Origin: CAZYYO01 sp964650965
Lineage (GTDB): Bacteria; Bacillota; Clostridia; Lachnospirales; Lachnospiraceae
Length of the DNA: 41,028 bases
Direction: 5' to 3'
Assembly (NCBI GenBank): GCA_964650965.1
Contig: CAZYYO010000015.1
Span: forward strand, 1 to 41,028
Shown here: positions 32,586 to 40,951 of the stretch, one piece after another
How the letters are laid out: each line of letters starts with the position of its first letter
How positions within the stretch are numbered: position 1 is the stretch's first letter
Notes under the pieces: generated by a model
The model's input: the letters and a program-made list of their open reading frames with translations, nothing else
Database searches by the model: none
What the model was told of the DNA's origin: nothing
Made by a program: the position numbers and the translations under genes

Positions 32586-35561
32586 TTATTTCCCGGAAAT
32601 CCTCTTTAATTCATGAAATGCATCCATAAGAAGCTTCTGATACTCCTCCTTATGATACCATAATGAATCTGCTTCTAATCCCCCTTCCTCACGGGATGGC
32701 TTCTTATAATTATCATAATCAATAAAGCGAATATATTCCCTGACTGGAATGCCTGCACTGGTACTTACATGAACCTGAAGACATTCCTGGGTGTAATTTC
32801 CGGCTCCATCCATCGCCTGTATCATAAGAGCCACTTCACCAGATTCTCCTAGATTCTTAAAATCCTCGAGAGAAAAGTCTAATACCTTTATTTGTGTCCC
32901 CTTTTCCAATACTCCATCTTCCTTATCCTCTGCCTGAACATACCCCAATAGAAATTCCTCTGTTATGGCATCAGCCTGGACATCTGTAAGGAAAATATCA
33001 TAGGTATCCAACAGGGGATATTGATCCCACACCGCATAAATAGAGATAGCTCCGGTACCGGCATCATCAAAGCTTACCTTATCAATTCCCAGCTGTTCCA
33101 TAAAAAAGGAAGTAATATCCACCAGATCTCCTGCCTGCCAGATTCCATTGCTGTGATAATCTGCATTGGAATTGCCATGCCACCCCTGCCAGGAATAACG
33201 ATAAGTATATGGCAGCTCCTGACCTGTATTGGGTTGAAATCTGCTTGCTTCTTCCTCCCTGGAAAATGGATTTTCTGGGAACTGATATGTACCAGAGACC
33301 TGCTCTACTACAAAGTCTTCTCCCTGGGTAGCCCCATTCCCCCGAAAATTGAGATTCACCTGTGCCTGCCAGATAGCATACATGGTTAGATTATGGTCCA
33401 AAGCCATCGTGTGATTCTTCTGGTATCGTTCTCCCTGACCGGCTTGTTCCAGACACCAGCCTGTGAAAAACAAAGTGTTACCAATATCCTGACTTTGATA
33501 CATGGGCTTTGCCCTTTGAGCGGTAGCAAAGGACACAGCCTCCATCCAATAGGCGGTCTCCTTTTCGGGGGAGAAAGTCACAGTAATCAGAGGATTTCCT
33601 GCCAGATTTCCATCATAGATAACCTGATAGATTCCAGACAGATTACATACACCAGGATGTCCATTTCTTATTCCTGCACGAATCCCTGCAGTATGGGTCT
33701 GTCCATCCTTTCCATCCACATCATTCACTGTAAATGCCAGGTGAAATTTATTCTCGTATAGCATATCAGAAGCACCACTTTTATCTGCGATAATATCTAA
33801 CAGCACTCTTCCTACCGCTTTATCTCCCGATGCCAGATCAATTCTGCCACAGCTTCCATGGAGTAGATTTCCTGAAAGAGAGATTACCTTATCCCGTTCC
33901 AGATAAATGGTATTATTCTCATCTACTGCCGCATTTCCTGACATATCGAAATAACCATTTTGATACACACCTCTTACTTGATTTCCGGAAATTGTTCCCC
34001 CTGTGACGTAAAGGCTTCCTTGATTATCAATTCCGATAGAAGTATTATGCATAAATTCACCACCCAGGATTCTGCTGACGCCATAATTTACAAATCCATT
34101 TTTATTATTATGACTGCTGCCTCCCTGAATGGTAGAATCTCCTACAATGGTCATTCCATTGGCATTGTTATAAAAGTCTCCTCCTGTAATATGTACGGTG
34201 GACAAAAATGCTCCCATTCCATCCTTTCCATTATCATGAATCGCTCCCCAGTTCCAGCGAACTGTACCGTAAGAGCTGCTAACCCCATTTTCACTGCAAT
34301 TATAGATCTGAATGCTAGACCGGTCTGCTGCAGTGCGAAGCTCTATAATTCCATTATCCAGCCAATGCTGAAAGGTTGCATCCTGATTACTTCCGAAGGC
34401 TCTGGCCACATCTGGATTATATGCCTGATATTGATAATAATCGTAATCCGACAGACTGTGAAGTGTTCCTCCAGACTGTGCCACTCCATTGGTGGCACCT
34501 GCAATTTCCGTTTGGCTAAGATAGAGTCCTGCTGCCGCAGATTGAATTCCTGTGCCTGCCACTGCAAGCTTATCTCCAAAGACAATAGCAGTATGTACCC
34601 CACCTGTAAATTCCATAAGATTATCACACCAGGAAATATTGTCACACCAGCTCCTTACATATCCTCCATACACATACATTCCACTATATCCACCGGAAAT
34701 GGTATTAAATGCAGAGTATAGTGTTCCTGAATGACTCAAATCATAGGTTCCATTATTTCTCAGGGTACTCCAGGACACATTGGAATTGCCGGATAACGCC
34801 AGTCCTACGGAGCGATTATTCTCACAGGTAACTCCTGTCAGATTATTCACTCCTCCACTGCTTCCCACACCAATATGATTATTGGCAATATAACAGTTAG
34901 ATAAATCTACGGTGCAATACCTGCCCCAGGGCTCGCCTCCCACAGCAATCCCCATTCCGATTCCACCATTATTAATAATCCAGCTGTTGCTTGCCTGAAA
35001 TTTCCCATAAATCACCCCTACCGTGGCTGACTGGTTGGACCGCCCGTCCTGAGCATTGCTGACGATATCGTGATTTTGACCATTTAATATAAGATGGTCT
35101 ACCACCAGGGTACTGTTGTTCAATATCTCAAAGATCGCAGCCAGCCGGTGATAATCCCCTCCAATATTATTATAAATAGATTTATAATTTCCATCACTGG
35201 TTCCAATCAAGGTAGGTGCCGTCACTTCAATTTTGCTGCTGACCCAGATATCTCTGTCTATGGAATACCAACCGCCCTGACGACAGGCTGCCCGCAGCTC
35301 TGCTTCATTAGAAATATAGCCATTGGCATAGAAAGCTCTGCTCTCTGTCATAGGCATATCCATTCCCTGCTCCTGTGGCACAGTCTCCTGTTTTGTAATG
35401 ATATTCTCGTCCTTATTTTCTTCTACTTCTATCTTTTCTTCTACTTCTATCCCACCGATTGGAAGCTCTTCGGCACATACTCCTGAGAAACTGTATAACA
35501 TACATAGGATTCCTATCCATGCAATTTGTGACCAAAGATACCCCTTTTTACTTACTCTCAT
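32586..35561 (-). CDS. Large secreted parallel beta-helix surface protein with InlB-like and Ig-like C-terminal domains
   Basis: GGAGG five bases before the ATG at 35561 sets 991 residues; the numbers below count from an upstream ATG eight residues earlier. The signal peptide is VSKKGYLWSQIAWIGILCML...CAEE. A short acidic repeat (IEVEEK, IEVEEN) follows, then a long right-handed beta-helix (about 105-590) with many N-G-rich turns. A module of about 40 residues with YNPDVARAFG and FQHWLDNG (about 379-415) is set within it. About 650-740 and 745-855 resemble InlB/Flg_new beta-grasp repeats (LTMYAIWQ, ISIYAVWD). About 858-940 is an Ig-like unit ending DGAGNYTQECLQVHV. No LPXTG or other anchor is seen. 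Its place at the end of a Tad-like operon suggests a pilus-associated adhesin. Confidence 0.8.
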   Translation of the reverse strand: MRVSKKGYLWSQIAWIGILCMLYSFSGVCAEELPIGGIEVEEKIEVEENKDENIITKQETVPQEQGMDMPMTESRAFYANGYISNEAELRAACRQGGWYSIDRDIWVSSKIEVTAPTLIGTSDGNYKSIYNNIGGDYHRLAAIFEILNNSTLVVDHLILNGQNHDIVSNAQDGRSNQSATVGVIYGKFQASNSWIINNGGIGMGIAVGGEPWGRYCTVDLSNCYIANNHIGVGSSGGVNNLTGVTCENNRSVGLALSGNSNVSWSTLRNNGTYDLSHSGTLYSAFNTISGGYSGMYVYGGYVRSWCDNISWCDNLMEFTGGVHTAIVFGDKLAVAGTGIQSAAAGLYLSQTEIAGATNGVAQSGGTLHSLSDYDYYQYQAYNPDVARAFGSNQDATFQHWLDNGIIELRTAADRSSIQIYNCSENGVSSSYGTVRWNWGAIHDNGKDGMGAFLSTVHITGGDFYNNANGMTIVGDSTIQGGSSHNNKNGFVNYGVSRILGGEFMHNTSIGIDNQGSLYVTGGTISGNQVRGVYQNGYFDMSGNAAVDENNTIYLERDKVISLSGNLLHGSCGRIDLASGDKAVGRVLLDIIADKSGASDMLYENKFHLAFTVNDVDGKDGQTHTAGIRAGIRNGHPGVCNLSGIYQVIYDGNLAGNPLITVTFSPEKETAYWMEAVSFATAQRAKPMYQSQDIGNTLFFTGWCLEQAGQGERYQKNHTMALDHNLTMYAIWQAQVNLNFRGNGATQGEDFVVEQVSGTYQFPENPFSREEEASRFQPNTGQELPYTYRYSWQGWHGNSNADYHSNGIWQAGDLVDITSFFMEQLGIDKVSFDDAGTGAISIYAVWDQYPLLDTYDIFLTDVQADAITEEFLLGYVQAEDKEDGVLEKGTQIKVLDFSLEDFKNLGESGEVALMIQAMDGAGNYTQECLQVHVSTSAGIPVREYIRFIDYDNYKKPSREEGGLEADSLWYHKEEYQKLLMDAFHELKRISGK

Positions 35562-35598
35562 ATACTCCTCCATCCATCTTATCACTATCTGATACGGC

Positions 35599-36225
35599 TT
35601 ATGGTGCTTCTCCTGTTTTGCGAAAAACTGCTGTATAGCCCTTATTCTCCGTTACCGTCTCCGGAAAGCTTGCCTTTTCTCCTGTGGCATCATCAACCCA
35701 GTATTGAAATGCCTGACCCTTTACACTGGGATTGGCAGGTTGTTTCCATGACATCCCCTCTAGCAGCGTGTACTCCTTGTATAGTCGATTAGGGTATCTA
35801 TAGCTTATGGTGTAACAGGGCGTGTCTTTTGGCTGCTCTATCACTGCTGTAGTGTCACAGCTGGCTGTTCCTTTTCTTCCATTAGGATGGGTGAAGGTTT
35901 CAGTTACATGTACCGAAAGCAGTCCATGCTGTGCATCCACCCCTGCAACCTTCACCTGAAACTCTACCGGTGCATCCTGCTGTCCACTGGTATCGGAATG
36001 TAACAGCTGCCTCAGCCGCTTTGTGAATTCATCCACAAGTATATCCTGTGATTCCATATTTACATTTTTCTCCTGGTAGATACTGTATAGTGTGGATGCT
36101 GCTGCCTGTTGCACACTATCCTTAAGCTTTTGTTCTCTGGCGGTTCTACCTTCCACGGTCAGCACTCCTAATACCACCAAAAGAATCATAATCGATGCTG
36201 CTAATCCATATATAATGTGCTTCAT
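35599..36225 (-). CDS. Pseudopilin-like membrane-anchored protein with InlB-like C-terminal repeat
   Basis: The 208-residue protein has an N-terminal hydrophobic helix (IIYGLAASIMILLVVLGVL) and an alpha-helical stalk, like TadE/TadF or pseudopilin proteins. The soluble domain follows, ending in a beta-grasp repeat (YTLLEGMSWKQPA...YTAVF) like those in the 991-residue neighbour. It likely sits at the outer membrane face as a minor pilus or tip subunit; this is inference. The ribosome site and start GGAGGAGTATATGA are identical to those of the surface-protein gene. Confidence 0.65.
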   Translation of the reverse strand: MKHIIYGLAASIMILLVVLGVLTVEGRTAREQKLKDSVQQAAASTLYSIYQEKNVNMESQDILVDEFTKRLRQLLHSDTSGQQDAPVEFQVKVAGVDAQHGLLSVHVTETFTHPNGRKGTASCDTTAVIEQPKDTPCYTISYRYPNRLYKEYTLLEGMSWKQPANPSVKGQAFQYWVDDATGEKASFPETVTENKGYTAVFRKTGEAP

Positions 36226-36244
36226 ATACTCCTCCTACTAGGTA

Positions 36245-36739
36245 TTATTCCCTCGATAGCCGCTGGTTCATATTGATATATACCCAGCTTCTGCTTACTC
36301 TTCCCTGGGTGTCGCGGCCTCTTACCAATAAGCGATAGACCCCCTTTTGTGGAAATGTTAACCCCTGGTTATCCTGTACCTGAGACAGAATATCTTCTCC
36401 CGCCGGATTCACCGCCTGTTCTATAAATATTTCTGCAGGATTCCCCTCCTGGTCTGTGGCTGCTACTAACTCCTCTAAAGCGTAAGATACCTTGGCATAC
36501 CATAAGCTTTCCTGCCGCACCTGGCACTTAGGTCCTGACCTGTTATATAATTCTTCCATCTCCTGGGAAATGCTCTGTTCCATCTCTCCTGTGGATTGCT
36601 GTGCCCTGGCACCTATGATATGCCACACCCCGGTAACACCATCACCTCCACCGATTTGTACAAATAACAGCATAAGAATTGCAATGGCTGCTGTCACTGC
36701 CAGCATTGCCCCACCATACTGTCTGATTACTTCCCGCAT
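36245..36739 (-). CDS. Small membrane-anchored protein with N-terminal pilin-like helix and Ig-like domain
   Basis: The 164-residue protein begins MREVIRQYGGAMLAVTAAIA and continues with a hydrophobic helix, resembling the Flp pilin N-terminus of this locus (LKEYGPAIITVVAIVA). The C-terminal part (about 75-160) ends GVYRLLVRGRDTQGRVSRSW, typical of a beta-sandwich. Function unknown; a minor pilin or assembly factor is inferred from context. AGGAGGCAGTAGG lies before the ATG. Confidence 0.65.
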   Translation of the reverse strand: MREVIRQYGGAMLAVTAAIAILMLLFVQIGGGDGVTGVWHIIGARAQQSTGEMEQSISQEMEELYNRSGPKCQVRQESLWYAKVSYALEELVAATDQEGNPAEIFIEQAVNPAGEDILSQVQDNQGLTFPQKGVYRLLVRGRDTQGRVSRSWVYINMNQRLSRE

Positions 36740-36806
36740 CCTACTGCCTCCTGGTTTTTTTTAATTCACTGGATGATTTCCAGCGTTGGTTACTAATTAC
36801 ATATGG

Positions 36807-36944
36807 TTAAAACATACTGGTAAAACAGGCTGCAATCATATCCTTCATAGGTCCCATTATCGCCCACATAAAAACAGTGATGACTCCTGTTCCTCCTACC
36901 ATTCCCAGCAATTCCTCTCCATATAACTCTATGATTTCCTCCAT
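36807..36944 (-). CDS. Small (45 aa) single-pass membrane protein, pilin-like
   Basis: A 45-residue frame begins MEEIIELYGEELLGMVGG, continues through a hydrophobic stretch (GVITVFMWAIMG) and ends CFTSMF. It has the same layout as the Flp-type pilin at 39912-40082: a short acidic start, a YG pair and one membrane helix. A GCGGGGA site is at a workable distance. The size and shared motif in a packed operon support it being real; it was found by reading the frame directly. Confidence 0.6.
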   Translation of the reverse strand: MEEIIELYGEELLGMVGGTGVITVFMWAIMGPMKDMIAACFTSMF

Positions 36945-36964
36945 ACAAATCCCCGCTTTCCTTT

Positions 36965-37072
36965 CTAAAAGCTGCTGACCATTTCCAAAACGCCCAGAAA
37001 CAGTCCCAGAAGCAGCAGATGTGACACTGCATATAACAGAGCCTCTCCATATTCTTCAAATAATGTTTTCAT
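36965..37072 (-). CDS. Small (35 aa) single-pass membrane protein, pilin-like
   Basis: A 35-residue frame begins MKTLFEEYGEALLYAVSHLL, followed by LLGLFLGVLEMVSSF. It again shows the E-Y-G start and a single membrane helix. It lies 20 nt upstream of the 45-residue gene and 38 nt after the TadE-like gene. Function unknown; it may be a minor pilin or a helper for ATPase/platform assembly. Evidence is the motif, spacing and operon position. Confidence 0.55.
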   Translation of the reverse strand: MKTLFEEYGEALLYAVSHLLLLGLFLGVLEMVSSF

Positions 37073-37110
37073 ACCGGCCTCCACTCCTACTACTGATACC
37101 TTCGCTTCAT

Positions 37111-37443
37111 TTAATAAATAATTCCCCGCACCTGATGCTCCTGTTCTAAACCCAGCAATGGAATTTGATTATGATAGGTAAGCAAAATTTCACCCGTTGG
37201 CATCATGGCGGTGTTTTCCTGCCTGGTCCATACCTGAAGCTCATAACCGTTTCGCTTTGCATCCCTTTTACACACCTCAATCACTGCCTGCGAAAATCCA
37301 CTATTACTGATTCTTGTTGTACACTCACTGGCAAAGGTATTGGCATTTCTGCCTTCCATGGATGCAGAAATAATCCCTACTCCCAGAAATACCAAAATCA
37401 TGGAGAAAAATACTCCCATAAATGCTTTTACTACAACGTCCAT
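37111..37443 (-). CDS. TadE-like small membrane-anchored protein
   Basis: GGGAGGTG six bases before the ATG at 37443 sets 110 residues. It begins MDVVVKAFMGVFFSMILVFLGVG, a positively bounded hydrophobic helix, then a 75-residue domain with two cysteines (ASECTTRIS, EVCKRDA) that could form a disulfide. This layout is like TadE/TadF pseudopilins. The start lies one base after the stop of the TadB/TadC-like gene (TAATATG), so the genes are coupled. Confidence 0.65.
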   Translation of the reverse strand: MDVVVKAFMGVFFSMILVFLGVGIISASMEGRNANTFASECTTRISNSGFSQAVIEVCKRDAKRNGYELQVWTRQENTAMMPTGEILLTYHNQIPLLGLEQEHQVRGIIY

Positions 37444-37444
37444 A

Positions 37445-38788
37445 TTACACACCTCCCATATTTGCCATATATAAAATCATCAATACCATTAAATCCGCCA
37501 CCATCTTTACACCAGCTGTAAGCTGAGGTGCCAAAAACAGCAGATACATGCCTGCTAATGCATCTTCATTTTTCATGCGATTGGCTTTGTCCAACAGCTG
37601 TTGATTTCGTTGAATCATGTCTCGAATCTGAGACTGCGCCTCTCCGCCACAGCCCTCGGAGATGGAATAAAGCATTTTCATAGAAGCCTTCACCTCCGGC
37701 AGGGTAAATTCCTGTAAGAATTCCATATAGGGCTCCATGGCAGAAGGACTCTTTTGCAGCTTGTATATCAGTTCCTTTAATTCCAGCTGCAAAATCTTAG
37801 GCGAAGCCTCAAAGGATTTTACCAATGCCACCTGAACATTTTCTGTCTGCAGCAGCAATGCCAGCTGCATAAGCCATTGGGGAAATGCTATTTCCATAGC
37901 TCTGGTTACTCTTTTTTGGGCAGCCTGCTTACCTAATCTTTGTATCAAATGCTTACTGTTATACTTACAATAGCGCTGATATTGCCTGTAAGCTTCTCCG
38001 TCATCCTCTGCTTCTTCTAATACATAGCCCTGGGAAAACCTCTTTTCCACCTGGTAATAAATCACCAGGTCAAGCACCAATACGATTGTGGTAAGCAGCT
38101 GAGATATGGGATTATCCATAATAGAGAAATCCATTCTGGATGTAATCAGATAAATCATTGAGCATAATAGAAGGCTGGCTACAATAGATAGTATTACATT
38201 GAACCGCTGCTTCTTTTTTTCTTTCATTAAAAGATAAACACTGTCTGCCCACATTCTACGTGCTTCTAACAACAATAAGATTCCATTTTCACAGTCACCT
38301 CCATTTCGTTCCACCCAAAGTGCATATTTATGAATGGTTTCTAGTCTTTTGCAGCTATATTCCTTCTCAATAAGCTGAAGTCCTTCCCGTTCTACATGCT
38401 GACGGCTATAGGTGTGCATAATAAATTCTCTGGCTTTATTAATGGTGGTTTTCATCCTTCCCTGACCAAAAAGCTTCTCCACATCTTCTAGTGTAGTAAG
38501 TATCTTCTTAGACTTTTGAAAAGAATACAGAAACTGTTCCATATAGATATTCAATTCAGAAAATCTCTGCTGTTCATATTTACTTTTTGCCGTATTTCTT
38601 GCAAAAAATGGAGACAGCATCACTGCAATCACACAAAGCAGTAAAATATATTGCCACTGCAATTGAAAAAATCTTCCCAAAAGTGCCATCATACACAGCA
38701 TACCCCCATAGGCTGCCACACTTTTCTTCCAGGAAAAAACATAGCCATATTGTTTCATTTCATCCGATAACTGGTTTTTTACCCCCAT
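37445..38788 (-). CDS. TadB/TadC-like inner-membrane platform protein (two GspF-like halves)
   Basis: AGAGGAGG nine bases before the ATG at 38788 sets 447 residues. There are membrane helices near 20-60, paired helices near 205-260 and a terminal one near 415-440. Between them lie two helical cytoplasmic segments: one with YMEQFLYSFQKSKKILTTL, the other with PQWLMQLALLLQTENVQVAL and LEYSISEGCGG-like features. The second matches the T2SSF pattern. In standard Tad systems TadB and TadC are separate; here one protein may combine them. It overlaps the ATPase gene by 29 nt. Confidence 0.75.
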   Translation of the reverse strand: MGVKNQLSDEMKQYGYVFSWKKSVAAYGGMLCMMALLGRFFQLQWQYILLLCVIAVMLSPFFARNTAKSKYEQQRFSELNIYMEQFLYSFQKSKKILTTLEDVEKLFGQGRMKTTINKAREFIMHTYSRQHVEREGLQLIEKEYSCKRLETIHKYALWVERNGGDCENGILLLLEARRMWADSVYLLMKEKKKQRFNVILSIVASLLLCSMIYLITSRMDFSIMDNPISQLLTTIVLVLDLVIYYQVEKRFSQGYVLEEAEDDGEAYRQYQRYCKYNSKHLIQRLGKQAAQKRVTRAMEIAFPQWLMQLALLLQTENVQVALVKSFEASPKILQLELKELIYKLQKSPSAMEPYMEFLQEFTLPEVKASMKMLYSISEGCGGEAQSQIRDMIQRNQQLLDKANRMKNEDALAGMYLLFLAPQLTAGVKMVADLMVLMILYMANMGGV

Positions 38789-39908
38789 AGGTTCCCGCCT
38801 CCTCTGCAACTTTATCCACTTGTGGCATCTGAAATATGGTAGCTTTTTCAGATGCTGTAACCTCTGATTTTATTTCTTCCATGTTCTGGTGTGACATCCT
38901 GTACTTCATAAAATAATCTAAGCCTGCTTCCGTAAATTCTCCTTCATTTACAATCAGCTCTATGTGATTACTTCCGTTCTCTCTGGAGAACAATCCAATC
39001 TGGTCAATAAATCTTCGCACCACGGGCTGTTCTTCTTCTAGAAACACCTTTCGGCGAATCAGAATAGCAACATCAAAAAAGGAATAAATATCATTTTCCA
39101 TTCGAGTGGTATCTCCTGCCACCTGAGACATATTAATAATGCGATCCGGTACCTTTCTTACATCATCTGCATGGAGGGTGGTAAATCCCTTAACCCCGGT
39201 ACTAAAGCCCTCCATAAGATATCGTACTTCACAAGATCTTGCTTCTGACAGCATCATCCACTTGGGGTTCAGCCGCAGACATGTCTTAATGGCCTTGGTG
39301 TAATCCATCTGAGGATTAATTCTAAGCTCCACACAATCCCTGTCAGGAAACATACTTCTATAATGCCACTCCGGATTATCCTCAATGGTAATCACTCGAT
39401 CCTCCGGCGATATAAATCCAGAAAAAAACTTGGCACACTCGGTCTTACCAACCCCCGGTTCCCCGCAAAACACCATATTCTTCTTATCCCTGACACAGCC
39501 AATGAGAAGGTCTAGCATCTCCTTGGTGCAGTATTTAGACGAAAGCATTCCCTGACTTGTCATTCTGGTATAGGGAAGGGATTTGCGAATACAAATACTT
39601 CTGCCGGAAATCGCTACGGATTCATGTACAATAGTAATCCGCAGATTGTCTGTCTCTGCCTCTAAAATTGGATTTTGCTTATTAAATTCCTTACTGACGG
39701 TATTAGCCACCCGCTTCGTGAACTGGGTTACAAAGCTCTCTGTAATACCGCTGTCGGTGCAGATTCTTCGATGATTGCCACTGTCGGTAATCCACAGCGT
39801 ATGCCCATTATAGTCAATGTCCGTAATATCATCTTCCGTGATAAATGGATAAAGAACCCCAAAATATTGGGGGCTCTCCTCCATTATCTTCATATGATCT
39901 ACTGCCAT
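38760..39908 (-). CDS. TadA/CpaF-family secretion ATPase
   Basis: The 382-residue protein is the motor of the Tad-like system. The N-terminal domain holds the CpaF block NLRITIVHESVAISG. The ATPase core has Walker A GEPGVGKT (149-156), an Asp-box-like ITIEDNPEWHY, Walker B-like WMMLSEARSCE (217-227) and the His box TTLHADD. Walker A is less usual than the typical GGTGSGKT. The ATG lies just after the pilin stop, and the ORF overlaps the platform protein. It is shorter than typical CpaF (about 450), lacking part of the N-terminus. Confidence 0.9.
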   Translation of the reverse strand: MAVDHMKIMEESPQYFGVLYPFITEDDITDIDYNGHTLWITDSGNHRRICTDSGITESFVTQFTKRVANTVSKEFNKQNPILEAETDNLRITIVHESVAISGRSICIRKSLPYTRMTSQGMLSSKYCTKEMLDLLIGCVRDKKNMVFCGEPGVGKTECAKFFSGFISPEDRVITIEDNPEWHYRSMFPDRDCVELRINPQMDYTKAIKTCLRLNPKWMMLSEARSCEVRYLMEGFSTGVKGFTTLHADDVRKVPDRIINMSQVAGDTTRMENDIYSFFDVAILIRRKVFLEEEQPVVRRFIDQIGLFSRENGSNHIELIVNEGEFTEAGLDYFMKYRMSHQNMEEIKSEVTASEKATIFQMPQVDKVAEEAGTYGGKKPVIG

Positions 39909-39911
39909 AGC

Positions 39912-40082
39912 CTACAGCCCGCTTCCTGCTGACTGGAAGAACTTGGTCATAAGCTCTGAAAAAGCCTTTCCAACAATTCCTGTTTCATTGGTACCAATCA
40001 CTGCGGTAATCACGGTTACAAGTGCTACAATTGCTACTACTGTAATAATAGCTGGTCCATATTCCTTTAAAATATCCTGCAT
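39912..40082 (-). CDS. flp: Flp/Tad-type major pilin, 56 aa
   Basis: The 56-residue protein begins MQDILKEYGPAIITVVAIVA, followed by a long hydrophobic helix (LVTVITAVIG) and a Gly/Ser tail ending QSAGSGL. Flp pilins are about 50-60 residues with a conserved membrane helix. The usual cleavage site for the prepilin peptidase (G before a hydrophobic E/Y pair) is not clear here. It is the first gene of the operon, with AGGAGA five bases before the ATG. Confidence 0.75.
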   Translation of the reverse strand: MQDILKEYGPAIITVVAIVALVTVITAVIGTNETGIVGKAFSELMTKFFQSAGSGL

Positions 40083-40239
40083 AATAATCTCCTGTTCTGT
40101 TTACTCTAATGTAAACTCTAGCTGGGAAACAGTTGGTATTTTGAAATCCTCAATGTAATAAATGGGTAATGTGGGATGATGCATCCCTTTGAAAAAAGAT
40201 TTTGCAATCTTGCCTTGGAATTGGAAGATTGTGAAATTA

Positions 40240-40268
40240 ATAATAGCAAGTTTCTCCACGCATTGCAA
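40240..40268 (-). promoter_or_regulatory. Sigma-A promoter of the Tad-like operon
   Basis: On the minus strand TTGCAA (40263-40268), a 17-base spacer and TATTAT (40240-40245) predict a leader of about 150 nt before the pilin ATG. The leader contains a GTTTAC/GTAAAC hairpin just before the ribosome site and an AAGATT/AATCTT hairpin with a T-run. No known riboswitch was recognised. The 40083-40408 gap separates this operon from the divergent cyclophilin gene, whose own promoter I could not place clearly. Confidence 0.65.
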
Positions 40269-40408
40269 GTGTTATTTTCATTTTTTTGTAAATTTTTATA
40301 AACTTCATTTCCAGGCACTTTACTTCCTGGTTTTTTTCCTCTACAATGATGCTTATTACAAGGCAGGTCTTGTATTACACAATTAGGAAAGAAGAGGTAA
40401 CAAATATT

Positions 40409-40930
40409 ATGGCACAGAATCCAATCATTACTATTGAAATGGAAAACGGCGATATTATGAAGGGAGAATTATATCCTGAAATCGCACCAAACACGGTGAA
40501 TAATTTTATCAGTCTTATTCAAAAGGGATACTATGATGGTATTATCTTCCATCGTGTTATTAATGGCTTTATGCTCCAGGGTGGAGATCCCAACGGTACA
40601 GGTGTTGGTGGTCCAGGATATTCTATTAAGGGTGAATTTACTCAGAATGGTTTTAAGAATGATCTGGCTCACACTCCTGGTGTGTTGTCTATGGCTCGTA
40701 CCATGGCTCCAGATTCTGCCGGAAGCCAGTTCTTCATTATGCACAAAGATGCTCCTCATTTAGATGGAGCTTATGCTGCTTTTGGTAAGATTACGGAAGG
40801 TATGGACGTGGTAAATAAGATTGCTGAGGTGGCTACGGATTATTCCGATAAGCCTATGGAGCCTCAGGTGATGAAGAAGGTTACGGTGGAGACCTTTGGA
40901 GTTGAGTATCCAGAACCGGAGAAGTGCTAG
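40409..40930 (+). CDS. Cyclophilin-type peptidyl-prolyl cis-trans isomerase
   Basis: AAGAGGT precedes the ATG at 40409, giving 173 residues; a longer frame from 40346 lacks a good site. The protein is a compact PpiB-like cyclophilin: GELYPEIAPNTVNNFISL, YYDGIIFHRVINGFMLQGGD and GSQFFIMHKDAPHLDG carry the active-site Arg/Phe/Gln residues. There is no signal peptide, so it acts in the cytoplasm. It is divergent from the Tad-like operon and apparently a single-gene unit. Confidence 0.95.
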   Translation: MAQNPIITIEMENGDIMKGELYPEIAPNTVNNFISLIQKGYYDGIIFHRVINGFMLQGGDPNGTGVGGPGYSIKGEFTQNGFKNDLAHTPGVLSMARTMAPDSAGSQFFIMHKDAPHLDGAYAAFGKITEGMDVVNKIAEVATDYSDKPMEPQVMKKVTVETFGVEYPEPEKC

Positions 40931-40951
40931 AGGGATTTTTTCTGTAAGAGG

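Noticed and set aside
33960..34721. 253-residue plus-strand frame inside the surface-protein gene
   Set aside because: It is antisense to a clear signal-peptide/beta-helix protein, has no domain pattern, and lacks a ribosome site; the low stop density reflects the repeat-rich coding strand.
35419..35456. Direct repeat TTCTACTTCTATC, two copies
   Set aside because: It lies in-frame in the surface-protein gene and encodes the repeated IEVEE acidic segment; no need for a separate regulatory or mobile element.
36793..37059. 88-residue minus-strand frame rich in Trp, Cys and His
   Set aside because: Composition is unlike real proteins here, and it overlaps two better small frames (35 and 45 aa) with the shared YG-helix pattern.
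40083..40232. c-di-GMP riboswitch in the Tad-like operon leader
   Set aside because: The leader length and the function would suit one, but I could not find the conserved class I or II core sequences.
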